Positions 1-8,820 of a stretch of 64,000 nucleotides of DNA are shown in pieces. The number at the start of each line of letters is the position of its first letter. Within the stretch, counting starts at the first letter, position 1. The position numbers were made by a program, and so were the translations under genes. This stretch comes from Niastella sp. (GTDB taxonomy: Bacteria; Bacteroidota; Bacteroidia; Chitinophagales; Chitinophagaceae), in contig JAGIBF010000040.1 in NCBI GenBank assembly GCA_017744515.1, positions 1-64,000 on the forward strand, in the 5' to 3' direction. The notes beneath the pieces are model-generated. The model did no database searches. It had not been told where the DNA came from and saw only the letters and a list, made by a program, of their open reading frames with translations.

Positions 1-1572
1 AATGTGCATAAAAACTGGGATACCAAACACCAGTTGGTATCCATACTGGGGGGCGAGATACGTACCAAAGAACAAACGCAAAATGCAGAAAGGGTATATG
101 GCTATAATGCTGGTAATTTATCGACAAGCCTCGTTGATTACATTACTCACTTCGTTTTGTATGGCGTACGGGGAAGTGCTACTATCCCATTCCAGGGGAA
201 TATAGCCAAAGCAACCGACCGCTTTGTTTCAGTATTCGGCAATGCCTCTTATACGTACGATAAGAAGTATATCCTTTCTGTGAGCGCGCGGAAAGATGCG
301 GCCAATCTTTTTGGCGTACAAACCAACAACAAATGGAAGCCGTTCTGGACAGCGGGCGCCGCCTGGAACATCAGCAACGAATCTTTTTTCAACAGTAAAA
401 TGATCAACACGCTTAGGATCAGAACTTCTTATGGTTCTCAGGGCAACGTAAACAATTTACTGACGCCTTATACTATACTTCAATATTCTCCCGCCAGCGA
501 AAACGCATTGAATAGCGTTCCTTTTGCCAGTATTTTAGTGCCGGGTAATCCCGGATTAAGCTGGGAAATGATCTACCAGTTTAATGGGGGGATTGATTTC
601 GGTTTATTCAACAGCCGCATTACAGGCTCGATCGATGTATTTGGGAAACATACAGACAACTTAATTCTGCGGGCAGAAACAGACCCCACTACCGGCATAG
701 CCAGCGTGTTCAAGAACAGCGCCAGCATGATTGCCAAAGGCATCGATATCAGTATCAATACCGTTAATATCAAAACAAATCGCTTCCGATTTGCTACGGA
801 ATTGGGATTAAGTTATGTGACCAACAAGGTAAAAGACTTTCTACTCGACCAGGGTGGCATGCTTGTAAACGATCTGCTTACCGGAGGGGGCGCTACCGGC
901 ATAGGCATATATCCCATCAAAGGCAAAGCGCCTTATTCGATATTTAGCCTGCCGTTTGCCGGCCTGAATGGAACAACAGGAGACCCTCAAGGCTACCTTG
1001 GAAAGACCATTACAACTGATTACCGGGCTATCTTCAACCAGCGCGCTGATACCGCAACGCTCCAATATAATGGTTCGGCCATTCCCACCATATTTGGCTT
1101 TTTTAACAACAGCTTTCAATACAAAGGGATATCAGTCCTTGTAAACATCAACTACCGACTGGGGTACTTCTTCAGAAAAAGTACCATCGACTATTACCGG
1201 CTAAATAATACGGGCATCACGCATAGTGATTTTGCCAATCGATGGCAGCATCCTGGCGATGAGGCTCATACGACAATTCCTTCCAGAGTTTATCCTGTAA
1301 GTAATAACCGCAGGGACAATTTTTATGCTTACTCCGCTGAAAATGTTAAAAAGGGCGATCATGTCAGGTTACAATTTATCAAGCTGGCTTATGAGTTTAA
1401 ACCGGTCCACAAAAAGGCCTTACTCAGGAGTGCGCAGGTTTATGTGATCGCTAATAACCTCGGCATACTTTGGCGGGCAAACAAAGAGAAACTGGACCCT
1501 GACTATAATCCGGCTACTTCATTTTTCCCACCGCCTAAAAGCATAACAGCGGGCGTAAAAATGATCTTATAA
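1..1572 (+). CDS. SusC/RagA-family TonB-dependent outer-membrane receptor, C-terminal part
   Basis: The reading frame is open from the first base, so the gene starts outside the window and 523 C-terminal residues are visible. They are rich in alternating aromatic and polar segments typical of the 22-strand TonB-dependent barrel, with SusC-like stretches such as 'LRIRTSYGSQGN' and a final '...AGVKMIL' strand. SusC proteins import oligosaccharides or peptides across the outer membrane with a SusD lid. The plug, TonB box and any carboxypeptidase-like N-domain are not visible. A SusD gene follows after 9 nt, which confirms the pairing. The substrate cannot be read from this part, and no glycoside hydrolase lies in the visible end of the operon. 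Confidence 0.9.
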   Translation, partial: NVHKNWDTKHQLVSILGGEIRTKEQTQNAERVYGYNAGNLSTSLVDYITHFVLYGVRGSATIPFQGNIAKATDRFVSVFGNASYTYDKKYILSVSARKDAANLFGVQTNNKWKPFWTAGAAWNISNESFFNSKMINTLRIRTSYGSQGNVNNLLTPYTILQYSPASENALNSVPFASILVPGNPGLSWEMIYQFNGGIDFGLFNSRITGSIDVFGKHTDNLILRAETDPTTGIASVFKNSASMIAKGIDISINTVNIKTNRFRFATELGLSYVTNKVKDFLLDQGGMLVNDLLTGGGATGIGIYPIKGKAPYSIFSLPFAGLNGTTGDPQGYLGKTITTDYRAIFNQRADTATLQYNGSAIPTIFGFFNNSFQYKGISVLVNINYRLGYFFRKSTIDYYRLNNTGITHSDFANRWQHPGDEAHTTIPSRVYPVSNNRRDNFYAYSAENVKKGDHVRLQFIKLAYEFKPVHKKALLRSAQVYVIANNLGILWRANKEKLDPDYNPATSFFPPPKSITAGVKMIL

Positions 1573-1581
1573 GCTGCCAAC

Positions 1582-2937
1582 ATGAAAAGAACCGTTCTTC
1601 TATATCTTATTGTGGTTTGCCTGGGAACTTCCTGCCAGAAGTTCCTCGAAAAAAAATCTGATCAGAACCTGGCAACGCCACAAACTCTTGCCGACCTGCA
1701 GGCATTGGCAGATAATCCCGGCCTCAGCCTTAGTACAAGAGTTGTCAACAACCTCACCGATGAATTCTATATATCTTACGATTACTGGCAGGCCATTGAA
1801 GAGGAAGACCGGGACAGTTATGTGTGGGCTGCTGCTCTAAATAATTATGAAGATTGGATAAACATGTACAATCATGTACTTTATTGCAATACCATTCTCG
1901 ATAATATAGACAAGGTAGATGATGCCGCCAATACCAATGTAGCCAATACGATCAAAGGAAGTGCGCTGTTTCTGCGATCCTTTTACTTTTACAAAGTAGC
2001 TGAGTTATATGCTCCAGTATTTGACGCCACTTCGAACAAAACCGACTGGGGAATACCGCTAAGACTCGATGCAAACTTCAATGTGCCGGCTAACCGGGCA
2101 ACCGTTGAAGTAACTTACCAACAAATGATCAGCGATCTGCAAACTGCTGCCGACTTGTTGAAAAATAATAAACCTACCTCTCAACTCAATAAAACAAGAC
2201 CGACCATAACAGCCTGCTATGGAATGTTGGCGAGGATATACCTGCAAATGGGTAATTTTGAGAAAGCATTGGAATATGCGAACCTATGTTTAGAAACATA
2301 CGACAAGCTGCTGGATTATAACGATGCTTCACAGGTTGATACTTCTTCTCTGACGCCTATCAAAAAGTTCAACCAGGAAGTAATATTTTATGCCGAAGTA
2401 CAATATGCTATTACTTCCAGCTCAGAAGCTATCATAGACAGTAGCCTGTATAGATCATTTGACGATAGTGACCTTAGAAAAAAAGTTTACTTCGAACTCA
2501 ACCCAGATGGAACGCCCTGGTTTAAGGGTTCCTACAATGGAAGTATCGATAACTTATTCCAGGGATTAGCCGTGGATGAGATCTATCTTATCCAAGCGGA
2601 GGCAGCAGCAAGAACAGGAAATGCCAACCTGGCCATGACCCGTCTTAATGCTCTTTTATCGAAAAGATACCAGACAGGTTCTTTTACATCTTATGCAGGA
2701 TTAAAGCCAGAAGAAATACTGTCTATCATACTTACTGAAAGAAAGAAAGAACTGCTATACCGGGGAACCCGGTGGTCGGACCTCAGAAGGCTTAATAAAA
2801 CACCTGCGTTTGCAACTACTATCAAAAGAAAGCTGAACGACCAATTGATAACGTTACCTCCAAACGACCTGAGGTATACGCTACTTATACCTATTGAAGT
2901 CATCAACAAATCATCCATGCCACAAAACAAGCGTTGA
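1582..2937 (+). CDS. SusD/RagB-family nutrient-binding outer-membrane lipoprotein
   Basis: 451 residues with a lipoprotein signal peptide whose lipobox 'LGTSC' puts the acylated Cys at residue 18, so the mature protein is tethered to the outer membrane. The body has the SusD layout: TPR-like helices ('LFLRSFYFYKVAELY', 'ACYGMLARIYLQMGNFEKAL') and a C-terminal region with 'DEIYLIQAEAAARTG' and 'ERKKELLYRGTRWSDLRRL', the usual RagB/SusD signature ending. SusD caps the SusC barrel and binds the ligand at the cell surface. It lies 9 nt after the SusC gene and 3 nt before the next gene, so the three are one transcription unit. Family assignment is secure; the ligand is unknown. Confidence 0.93.
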   Translation: MKRTVLLYLIVVCLGTSCQKFLEKKSDQNLATPQTLADLQALADNPGLSLSTRVVNNLTDEFYISYDYWQAIEEEDRDSYVWAAALNNYEDWINMYNHVLYCNTILDNIDKVDDAANTNVANTIKGSALFLRSFYFYKVAELYAPVFDATSNKTDWGIPLRLDANFNVPANRATVEVTYQQMISDLQTAADLLKNNKPTSQLNKTRPTITACYGMLARIYLQMGNFEKALEYANLCLETYDKLLDYNDASQVDTSSLTPIKKFNQEVIFYAEVQYAITSSSEAIIDSSLYRSFDDSDLRKKVYFELNPDGTPWFKGSYNGSIDNLFQGLAVDEIYLIQAEAAARTGNANLAMTRLNALLSKRYQTGSFTSYAGLKPEEILSIILTERKKELLYRGTRWSDLRRLNKTPAFATTIKRKLNDQLITLPPNDLRYTLLIPIEVINKSSMPQNKR

Positions 2938-2940
2938 GCA

Positions 2941-3414
2941 ATGAAATCAACCGCACTCCTCATTGTCTTTATGCTGCTTAACATCTTGCCAGGTACTGCA
3001 CAATCCCCCAGTTCTTCCATAGGAAAAGTAGTATCGGTAACAGATTGGAATGCCATCGGATTGCTTTTCGTTCCTGAGTTTTTTGAACAGAACAGGGACA
3101 CACTGGTTCAACAGATCGGGGAACAGGAGTTTGAAAAAGTAAAAAAGTCTGGCAACCTATTAGGATGGCCCCGATCAATGCAGTACAAACCGGGGCAGCA
3201 AAAAGACACGGCTGCGCAGAAGCACTATTTTGAAAGACTCAGCAAATTGAAGGTGTACAAAGTGGCAAGCTGGCAACAGTACTACAACAACCAGAAAACA
3301 TACAGGTATGCGCTGTTGCGGGTTCCTTATGCAGTAAACATCAATTGGGACAAGGATAGCAAGTGGGACACCGTTTATTTTATTATTAAAGAGAGTGCTC
3401 TTAAAGAAAACTGA
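2941..3414 (+). CDS. Small secreted protein of unknown function, last gene of the susCD operon
   Basis: 157 residues beginning with a clear Sec signal peptide (about residues 1-20, 'LLNILPGTAQ' ending in a likely SPase I site). There is no lipobox Cys, so it should be periplasmic or exported. The rest is soluble and rich in Lys, Tyr and Trp, without a motif I recognise. It starts 3 nt after the SusD stop and a strong hairpin follows it, so it is the promoter-distal gene of this susCD operon. Co-transcription suggests a role with the ligand of that system, but this is only inference. Short tail proteins of this kind are common after peptide- or glycan-specific SusCD pairs. Confidence 0.75.
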   Translation: MKSTALLIVFMLLNILPGTAQSPSSSIGKVVSVTDWNAIGLLFVPEFFEQNRDTLVQQIGEQEFEKVKKSGNLLGWPRSMQYKPGQQKDTAAQKHYFERLSKLKVYKVASWQQYYNNQKTYRYALLRVPYAVNINWDKDSKWDTVYFIIKESALKEN

Positions 3415-3425
3415 CAGGCATGCAT

Positions 3426-3470
3426 TAAAAGTGGCGTAGCCATGCATGAATCATAGCTACGCCACTTTTA
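3426..3470. terminator. Strong bidirectional intrinsic terminator after the susCD operon
   Basis: A perfect 15-bp stem pairs 3426-3440 with 3456-3470 around a 15-nt loop. The core is AAAAGTGGCGTAGC on the left and its complement on the right. The stem ends in A/T runs on both sides, so it can stop the susCD transcript from the left and the 3475-4283 transcript from the right. It lies between two convergent transcription units, as expected. Confidence 0.85.
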
Positions 3471-3474
3471 CTAT

Positions 3475-3816
3475 TTATCTAAACTCAAGAGAGGGGCCTT
3501 CAGACGATAAGGGCTCGTCGCTGAGTTTATTATTGGATGTAGATGTAATATCCAATGCTTCAAAACCGGTATCAAATTCCGTAAAATCAATAACGCCGTC
3601 ATTGACATCAAGAATTCTGAACCAAGCCAGCTTTTTAGGACTACTATTAGCAAAAGTTCCCGGAGAGCCTGCCTGCTGTGTGTAGTTATTTACATCTTTC
3701 TCTACACTTTCAAAGATGTCAAATACCATGTAAACATTGACGAACTTTTTTACAGTAAAAGAACTGAGTGCAATGGCGAATACTACCGCCAAAATTCCCG
3801 AAAGGTTGCGTTGCAT
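3475..3816 (-). CDS. Small exported protein of unknown function paired with a MauE/DoxX-like gene
   Basis: I place the start at the ATG at 3816 (113 residues) because it opens directly into a signal or anchor segment ('SGILAVVFAIALSSFTV', about residues 6-22); an in-frame start 17 codons upstream would put a long tail before it. The mature part is acidic, rich in Asp, Glu, Ser and Thr, with no Cys and no domain I can name. The short leader followed by an unconserved tail resembles the small exported proteins (DUF6520-like) often encoded beside MauE/DoxX membrane proteins in Bacteroidota. That membrane gene lies 56 nt upstream on the same strand. Function unknown. Confidence 0.65.
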   Translation of the reverse strand: MQRNLSGILAVVFAIALSSFTVKKFVNVYMVFDIFESVEKDVNNYTQQAGSPGTFANSSPKKLAWFRILDVNDGVIDFTEFDTGFEALDITSTSNNKLSDEPLSSEGPSLEFR

Positions 3817-3872
3817 AAATAAAAAATTAAAAGATGATAAGCCTACTCTGTACAAGGTTTTCGGCATCCCCC

Positions 3873-4283
3873 TTAACCGTTTTGAAGCGACACGGATAAC
3901 CGCCTGTATTTAATCATAAAAGCAGAAAAACTCAGTAATAGCACTACAATGCCGAGGATAAGCTTTCGCTTATTACCCAACTCATTAACGATACCACCAA
4001 AATCATGGGGATTATGCGGCCACCGGAAAGACACGATCATTAATATGATCACAAACAAAGAAGACAACAATAGTCCTGCGCGTCTGCTTCGGGGAATAAA
4101 CAATAACAACGCAATAATAAATTCCAGGGATATGATCATCCAGGCAACAAGGGAAGTGTGCACAGTATAAAAGGTCAGCATATTCTTAAGACTTTGCAGC
4201 TGAACACAATTACTGATCAGGCAGTGGATATAAAAGACCAGCAATAAAGCTGATACGATCTCTACAATCGTATTTTTTTTCAT
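3873..4283 (-). CDS. MauE/DoxX-family membrane protein
   Basis: 136 residues with four predicted membrane helices: about 8-25, 44-62, 68-86 and 108-126. The layout matches the MauE/DoxX group: Cys in and just after helix 1 ('IHCLISNC'), a basic 'PRSRRAG' turn between helices 2 and 3, and 'HDFGGIVNELGNKRKL' before helix 4. MauE-type proteins are thought to pass reducing equivalents across the inner membrane to help mature periplasmic proteins. Here the Cys are not in a clear CxxC, so a redox role is inference from family. It is the upstream gene of a two-gene unit with the small exported protein, which may be its client. Confidence 0.65.
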   Translation of the reverse strand: MKKNTIVEIVSALLLVFYIHCLISNCVQLQSLKNMLTFYTVHTSLVAWMIISLEFIIALLLFIPRSRRAGLLLSSLFVIILMIVSFRWPHNPHDFGGIVNELGNKRKLILGIVVLLLSFSAFMIKYRRLSVSLQNG

Positions 4284-4961
4284 AGAACAAGATATAATGA
4301 TAAAGAGTGTTGATTGCCCGGGCTACGCAATAGCATACAGGTGACAGTTGAGAAACTGTCTTTGCCCAGATTTTTACAGGTAAAATTAAAGCGGATCTAT
4401 TCGGAGTCAATATCCGGAACGGCTATCGACTATTAATACAATAGTTCAGTCGGGCCAATATCGTAACAAAAAATGGGCGCCGGCAGCAATACAAGGCCTT
4501 CCTTTTCAGAACCACCCTGGTAAACCGGTATACGGCAACCACATAACAGGCTTGTATGTTCAATGTACAGGGATAATGTTGACTAAAAGGTCCTCAATTG
4601 CAAAAAGGATTTAATCACCCATTACCCCGTAACACGGCCGGCAGCCCGGATGAATACAGCTACTTCTCTTGTGCCTTGATACGATAGACTAAGACAATAA
4701 AAAAAGTTCAGAGCCCAACCTCAACATTCGAAACTTTATTACGTGCATGAACTCACACAAATATACCCACACAACCATACCCGTTGTTTTTGAATCCTCC
4801 GGATATTTTTCCATAAATGACCATTAACTTCATTTATTTCCGATCTCATTATGGTCATTCATTATCGCTTCACATCCAATACAAAAATACCAGTCCCAAC
4901 AAAAAGTTGTTTTAGATAGAAGAATTCATTTTTTTATAAATGACCAATAAGTCAAAAAAAA
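4284..4961. other. Intergenic region of 678 bases with a small hairpin and repeated TGACCA elements
   Basis: No convincing gene: short frames here lack codon bias and family signatures. A 7-bp hairpin with a GAGA loop is at 4343-4360. The 11-mer ATAAATGACCA occurs at 4813-4823 and again at 4936-4946, and its core lies inverted at 4852-4858 (TGGTCAT), about 36 nt from the first copy. The region is A/T-rich from 4680 to 4960. It holds the promoter of the MauE-like gene and the 3' end of the AraC transcript, and the repeated element may be a regulator site. Confidence 0.5.
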
Positions 4962-5987
4962 TTACCTGCTGCGGAAATACTTAGGCGGGTGACCATGATA
5001 TTTTTTAAAAGCAGTAGAAAAATTGGCAAAGCTCTGGTAACCTGTCAGCACAGCAATGTGTTCAATGGAAGTGTCGGTTTCCAGCAACAGCTTGCTGGCT
5101 TGCTCCATGCGAATGTCTAACAGGAAGCTATACAGTTTGATACCAAATAAAGTAAGGAAGCGCCTTTTTAAAGTACGGGGCGTAATGTCATACATGCCGG
5201 CAAGTTGCTCCAGGTCGATAGGTTTATCCATATTCGTTAACAGGAATGCCTTCACCTCATATAAGGTCTCCACTTCTTTAGTAGTAAACCGGATGATCTT
5301 CCTGAGGGGTTTGGTGGCGGTTTGGTCCAATACCATGATTAACAACTCCTTTACGAGGGCATCATATTGCATCTTACGCAATTCGCCTGTATAAGGACAA
5401 TGGAGCAGGTCATGAATGCAACGCATCATTTCTACCGAGGCTACCTGGTTGATCTTGCAAAGCTTCGTGAAAACATGTTTGTCTGTTTTACGCAACCAAT
5501 CGGCCAGGTGTGGGAAATGAGTGCTAAAAGAAGCCAGGTAATCACGGGAAAAGTATATCTCTAAATTGGAGTAAGACCTGTCCTTGAAACTTATCTTTTC
5601 CTGTATAAAAGGTGCATACAACAAATTGAACCCACGCTCATGCATAGGTACACTACCTACTTTGGGGTCATAATAATTAAAGCTGTTATTAAGAATAAAC
5701 CGGAGCTTATAAACGGGCTCCTCGCGGATGATGGTAAGGCGATCGCCTCTTTTGATCTGGTAGCTATTGTACCATACCGAATATTGATTACCAGGCGTTT
5801 CCTGCAACAAAAGATCACCAAAAGCGCCGGAACCGGTGATGCTGTTAGAGCCGGGGATCTTATACTCCCACAGCCATGTAGGAGCGGAATCGGACAATAG
5901 GATATTACCCTCACTTTCCGAAAGGACATGCACATTCATACTGATAGGTTTAATGGTTCGAATCCAGTTACAATTTCGGTTATACAT
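4962..5987 (-). CDS. AraC-family transcriptional regulator
   Basis: 341 residues. The C-terminal ~100 residues hold the double helix-turn-helix of AraC/XylS proteins: 'LAGMYDITPRTLKRRFL' as the first HTH and 'SIEHIAVLTGYQSFANFSTAFKKYHGHPP' as the second with its conserved Gly-Tyr and Phe-Ser pattern. The N-terminal ~220 residues are an unassigned effector or dimerisation domain of the type seen in Bacteroidota stand-alone AraC proteins. A second in-frame ATG at 5939 is a possible alternative start, since there is no clear ribosome-binding site at either. It is flanked by regions of 678 and 304 bases and is probably monocistronic. Its targets are unknown. Confidence 0.88.
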   Translation of the reverse strand: MYNRNCNWIRTIKPISMNVHVLSESEGNILLSDSAPTWLWEYKIPGSNSITGSGAFGDLLLQETPGNQYSVWYNSYQIKRGDRLTIIREEPVYKLRFILNNSFNYYDPKVGSVPMHERGFNLLYAPFIQEKISFKDRSYSNLEIYFSRDYLASFSTHFPHLADWLRKTDKHVFTKLCKINQVASVEMMRCIHDLLHCPYTGELRKMQYDALVKELLIMVLDQTATKPLRKIIRFTTKEVETLYEVKAFLLTNMDKPIDLEQLAGMYDITPRTLKRRFLTLFGIKLYSFLLDIRMEQASKLLLETDTSIEHIAVLTGYQSFANFSTAFKKYHGHPPKYFRSR

Positions 5988-6291
5988 CCAACTTTCACGC
6001 CACTACGTATGTTTTTATTTTAGTACAGCTCACCCGGTCAGCAATCCTTACAATCTCCGCACAGCTAAGTGTTTTCCCGTATTATTTGCTAAATATTAGA
6101 AAGTATTTTACTAAAATAAAATCGACCGGTAACTTATATTTGGAAAAAAAGCATCAAATTTCTCTTTCATTTTTTGAGCTGATAGCTTCGATTCAACCAA
6201 ACATTTACTTCCCTTAGAGATCATCTGACCCGTGACCCTTTAATAAATCAATCCCTGGTAAGGCCCTGGTATACATTATTAAACCAAATGT
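5988..6291. other. Divergent intergenic region (304 bases) between the AraC and GNAT genes
   Basis: No gene is visible. It should hold promoters for the leftward AraC gene and the rightward acyltransferase gene. The only clear box is a -7 element at 6135-6142 reading right. The stretch 6080-6145 is strongly A/T-rich. Confidence 0.5.
6135..6142 (+). promoter_or_regulatory. Bacteroidota -7 element (TATATTTG) for the GNAT-type gene
   Basis: TATATTTG is an exact match to TAnnTTTG. No TTG is found about 20 nt upstream; that position is A/T-rich. Transcription would start near 6149 and leave a 5' leader of about 140 nt before the ATG at 6292. Confidence 0.4.
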
Positions 6292-6978
6292 ATGTCCATC
6301 AGTACTATTTCCACGCCTGTTGCTCCACAGGCAAAAGCAGACATAAAAAGCGACACGCAAGAAGCCGCCAATCTCCATGTTGTACGCAAAATGCTGTGCA
6401 AGCCAGTGACGTATGACATAGTACAGAACATCCTTTTTGCAAGACACTTTGTAACGGATCAGGCACTGATCTCGATACGATTGCTATGCTTGTCTACCGA
6501 TTTGCCTGTTATCTATAACTGGTTGCCCTGGGAATATACGCGTCACCTGAAAAAAGAAGCGCACATCGGGCACCTGCTTGAAATATACAGTGGCGTTGCC
6601 GGATCAGGCACCGCACAATCGTTCATGGTGACGATGAACAATACCAACCTTGCACAGGCAGATGTGTATCAAGCTACTGCCGATGACATCAGCTTGCAAT
6701 ACCTGGTGAGCCCCGGAGATTACAGACTGCAATTATTGATAAAACCAGAGCGATTGCTCATAGGCAACTTTTCCATCTGTGCCATCCAAACAACTTTAGA
6801 TTTCCTGTTTACCTTCCAAGAGGTAAAACGAATCGTCATGCAGCTCGATGAGAATGAGTACCTGAATAGTAAAATGGAAAAAGCGGGATTTGTATTTCAT
6901 AAGAAGACTACTACACGACAAAAGACAGCACGTCTTTACATCTGCACCAGAGAGGGATACAGGAAAACAACAGGATAA
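6292..6978 (+). CDS. GNAT-fold acyltransferase, resembling siderophore-type N-acetyltransferases
   Basis: 228 residues. The central part looks like a GNAT fold of the AlcB/IucB/MbtK type: 'DLPVIYNWLPWEYTRHL' matches the family's early D..i..Wm..p motif, followed by strands such as 'SFMVTMNN' and 'ISLQYLVSPGDYR' and a helix with 'TLDFLFTFQEVKRIVMQLDENE', then 'MEKAGFVFHKK'. Such enzymes transfer an acyl group from CoA to an amine, often on hydroxylysine-type siderophores. No siderophore synthetase or hydroxylase lies nearby, so the substrate is open. The first ~45 residues have no counterpart I know. It converges on the M28 peptidase gene with a 15-nt gap and no hairpin. Confidence 0.55.
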   Translation: MSISTISTPVAPQAKADIKSDTQEAANLHVVRKMLCKPVTYDIVQNILFARHFVTDQALISIRLLCLSTDLPVIYNWLPWEYTRHLKKEAHIGHLLEIYSGVAGSGTAQSFMVTMNNTNLAQADVYQATADDISLQYLVSPGDYRLQLLIKPERLLIGNFSICAIQTTLDFLFTFQEVKRIVMQLDENEYLNSKMEKAGFVFHKKTTTRQKTARLYICTREGYRKTTG

Positions 6979-6993
6979 ACAAAGTAGCTAATA

Positions 6994-8736
6994 TCACCAT
7001 CCCTTCGTACATGCGGCACAGACATCACGCACCTGCCGTTGCGCACGGACAATCGACTTCCTGATCCTGTTGTTTGCGCCACTTACTGCAATGTCGGTAG
7101 TACGATCGAGTGCAGTAACGTACCAATCGCGCCATACTTCGAGGATATGCTTTTCTTGAGCAGCATCTTTACCTTCCTTCACATTGGCATTGCTCAGGGT
7201 ACATTCTGTTTTCAGCCGCTGCAACGCATTGGCAGTAATATCTTTGATCAGGGCTATAGCCGTATTTTTTTTTGCCTGTGTAAGCAGATAAGCTGTTGCC
7301 AAAGCGCTTACTCCTACATGCTTCATTTCTTCAGCCGACACCATTTCCAGCCGGTCGCCATCTGTGTGATAAAATACATCCGTAAAATGCCACATCAGCA
7401 AGCCGGGGATCTTTGCATTTAAAAAAGGCGTATGGTCACTGCCTCCCTCAAAGGGATTGGTATTTACTACCCAGCCAGTAGCTTTCGATTCCTGCCGGCA
7501 ACGATTCAACAAGAGGTCATTAAAATAATGTGGAAACAGATCAGCTTCCTTCAAAGGTGAACCACCCCATTCGCTGTGCTTATCATTGCCCCTCGTCCAG
7601 ATAGCTGAAGGATCGGGCATCTTCTCGATCAGGAAACTACCACCGGTCTTCGATACATCCTCACCCACCATGTCGAGACTGAGCCCCCATTTAATGCCCC
7701 GTGCACGAACAGAATCATCACGGATGTAACGGGCAGTAGAAACAATTTCATCACCCCATAAAAATGTGATGGTACGCCGAGGAGCAAGCTTACCTGCTTT
7801 TACCAAATTAGCCGTTACACGCGCCATCTCGGCCAATGTGCCTACTCCTGTGGCATTGTCGTTGGCGCCGGGTTCCTGCACATGTGCGCTGAATACAAAC
7901 CGTTCGGCAGGCTGTGTGGAACCGCGTACATTGGCAACGATGGTCAGTTCTTCAGAAGCATATATTTTTGACTGTGTAACAACCCTTACCTGTACGGACC
8001 CTTTGGCCAAAGCAGCTTTTAACCGCTCACGGGCTGCATAGGATAAGAGAATGCCCCATTTACGCAGCGTAGAATCGGCCTCATACCTGAGGCCCTGGAA
8101 CTGAATGGAATTAATATGTTTTTGCGGCTGCGTATAACCTGGTAAGTAATAAGATAAAGCACCCAGCGCGCCCTTAGCAATCGCTTTCGTATAAACGCCA
8201 CCTATACCACCCTCTCCCAATACGATCTTACCGGAAAGATCTTTCCCTGCCAGCTCTTTATCGGTTGCCTTCCCTACATCTATCAACTCGGCCGTGATGC
8301 CATTGGGTGGCGTGGAGCCCGAATACATGGCCAACATATTCCGGTTGGTTTTAAACGACAATAATGGTTTGTCTTCACCAACAATATATAATTGAGCATC
8401 GACCGGCTCCCAGGTGGGACGTAGCATGGCACGTTTTTCAATTCGATAGGTAAGCGTGGCATCCGCTTCACCACCGGATTCTTTTACAAATCCGGCCTGC
8501 TGCAATATCTTTTCCACATAAAAAATGCTTTCATTGAAACCGGCATTACCGGCCAGGCGCCATCGTTGCTCTACAAAAGCTACTGTTTGGTAAGCATTGC
8601 CGGCAACAAATTGCTCCCGCAACAAACGAAAGAATTGCTTTTCCTGGGAAGATGCCCGTTGGGCAAATGATCCGGCAGACAAAAGGAACAGGAACAGCAG
8701 ATGGGCTGCTGCATAAGGTTTATTGGTTTTACGCAT
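6994..8736 (-). CDS. Secreted M28-family metallopeptidase with PA-domain insert and atypical active site
   Basis: 580 residues with a signal peptide (1-25). An inserted PA-type domain spans about 130-270. The M28 catalytic core follows: 'AHVQEPGANDNATG' with candidate zinc ligands His and Asp, 'FLWGDEIVST' in place of the usual Glu-Glu motif, 'LSLDMVGED' and 'GGSDHTPF'. The usual HxD motif is HVQ here and the second Glu of the EE pair appears to be Ile, so metal binding may differ from textbook M28 aminopeptidases. A C-terminal helical extension of about 90 residues follows. The protein should be periplasmic or exported and hydrolyse peptides. It lies 84 nt downstream of anmK on the same strand. 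Confidence 0.85.
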   Translation of the reverse strand: MRKTNKPYAAAHLLFLFLLSAGSFAQRASSQEKQFFRLLREQFVAGNAYQTVAFVEQRWRLAGNAGFNESIFYVEKILQQAGFVKESGGEADATLTYRIEKRAMLRPTWEPVDAQLYIVGEDKPLLSFKTNRNMLAMYSGSTPPNGITAELIDVGKATDKELAGKDLSGKIVLGEGGIGGVYTKAIAKGALGALSYYLPGYTQPQKHINSIQFQGLRYEADSTLRKWGILLSYAARERLKAALAKGSVQVRVVTQSKIYASEELTIVANVRGSTQPAERFVFSAHVQEPGANDNATGVGTLAEMARVTANLVKAGKLAPRRTITFLWGDEIVSTARYIRDDSVRARGIKWGLSLDMVGEDVSKTGGSFLIEKMPDPSAIWTRGNDKHSEWGGSPLKEADLFPHYFNDLLLNRCRQESKATGWVVNTNPFEGGSDHTPFLNAKIPGLLMWHFTDVFYHTDGDRLEMVSAEEMKHVGVSALATAYLLTQAKKNTAIALIKDITANALQRLKTECTLSNANVKEGKDAAQEKHILEVWRDWYVTALDRTTDIAVSGANNRIRKSIVRAQRQVRDVCAACTKGW

Positions 8737-8820
8737 GAGCTTTGAGCCCTTGAGTGAAATGGGCTAACTGCTACAAGATACGAATAGTTTAAGCGCAGTG
8801 CACGCAGATGATATTAAGTT

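Noticed and set aside
4210-4410. A 66-codon minus-strand frame overlapping the MauE-like start
   Set aside because: It overlaps the membrane protein gene in another frame and has no signature.
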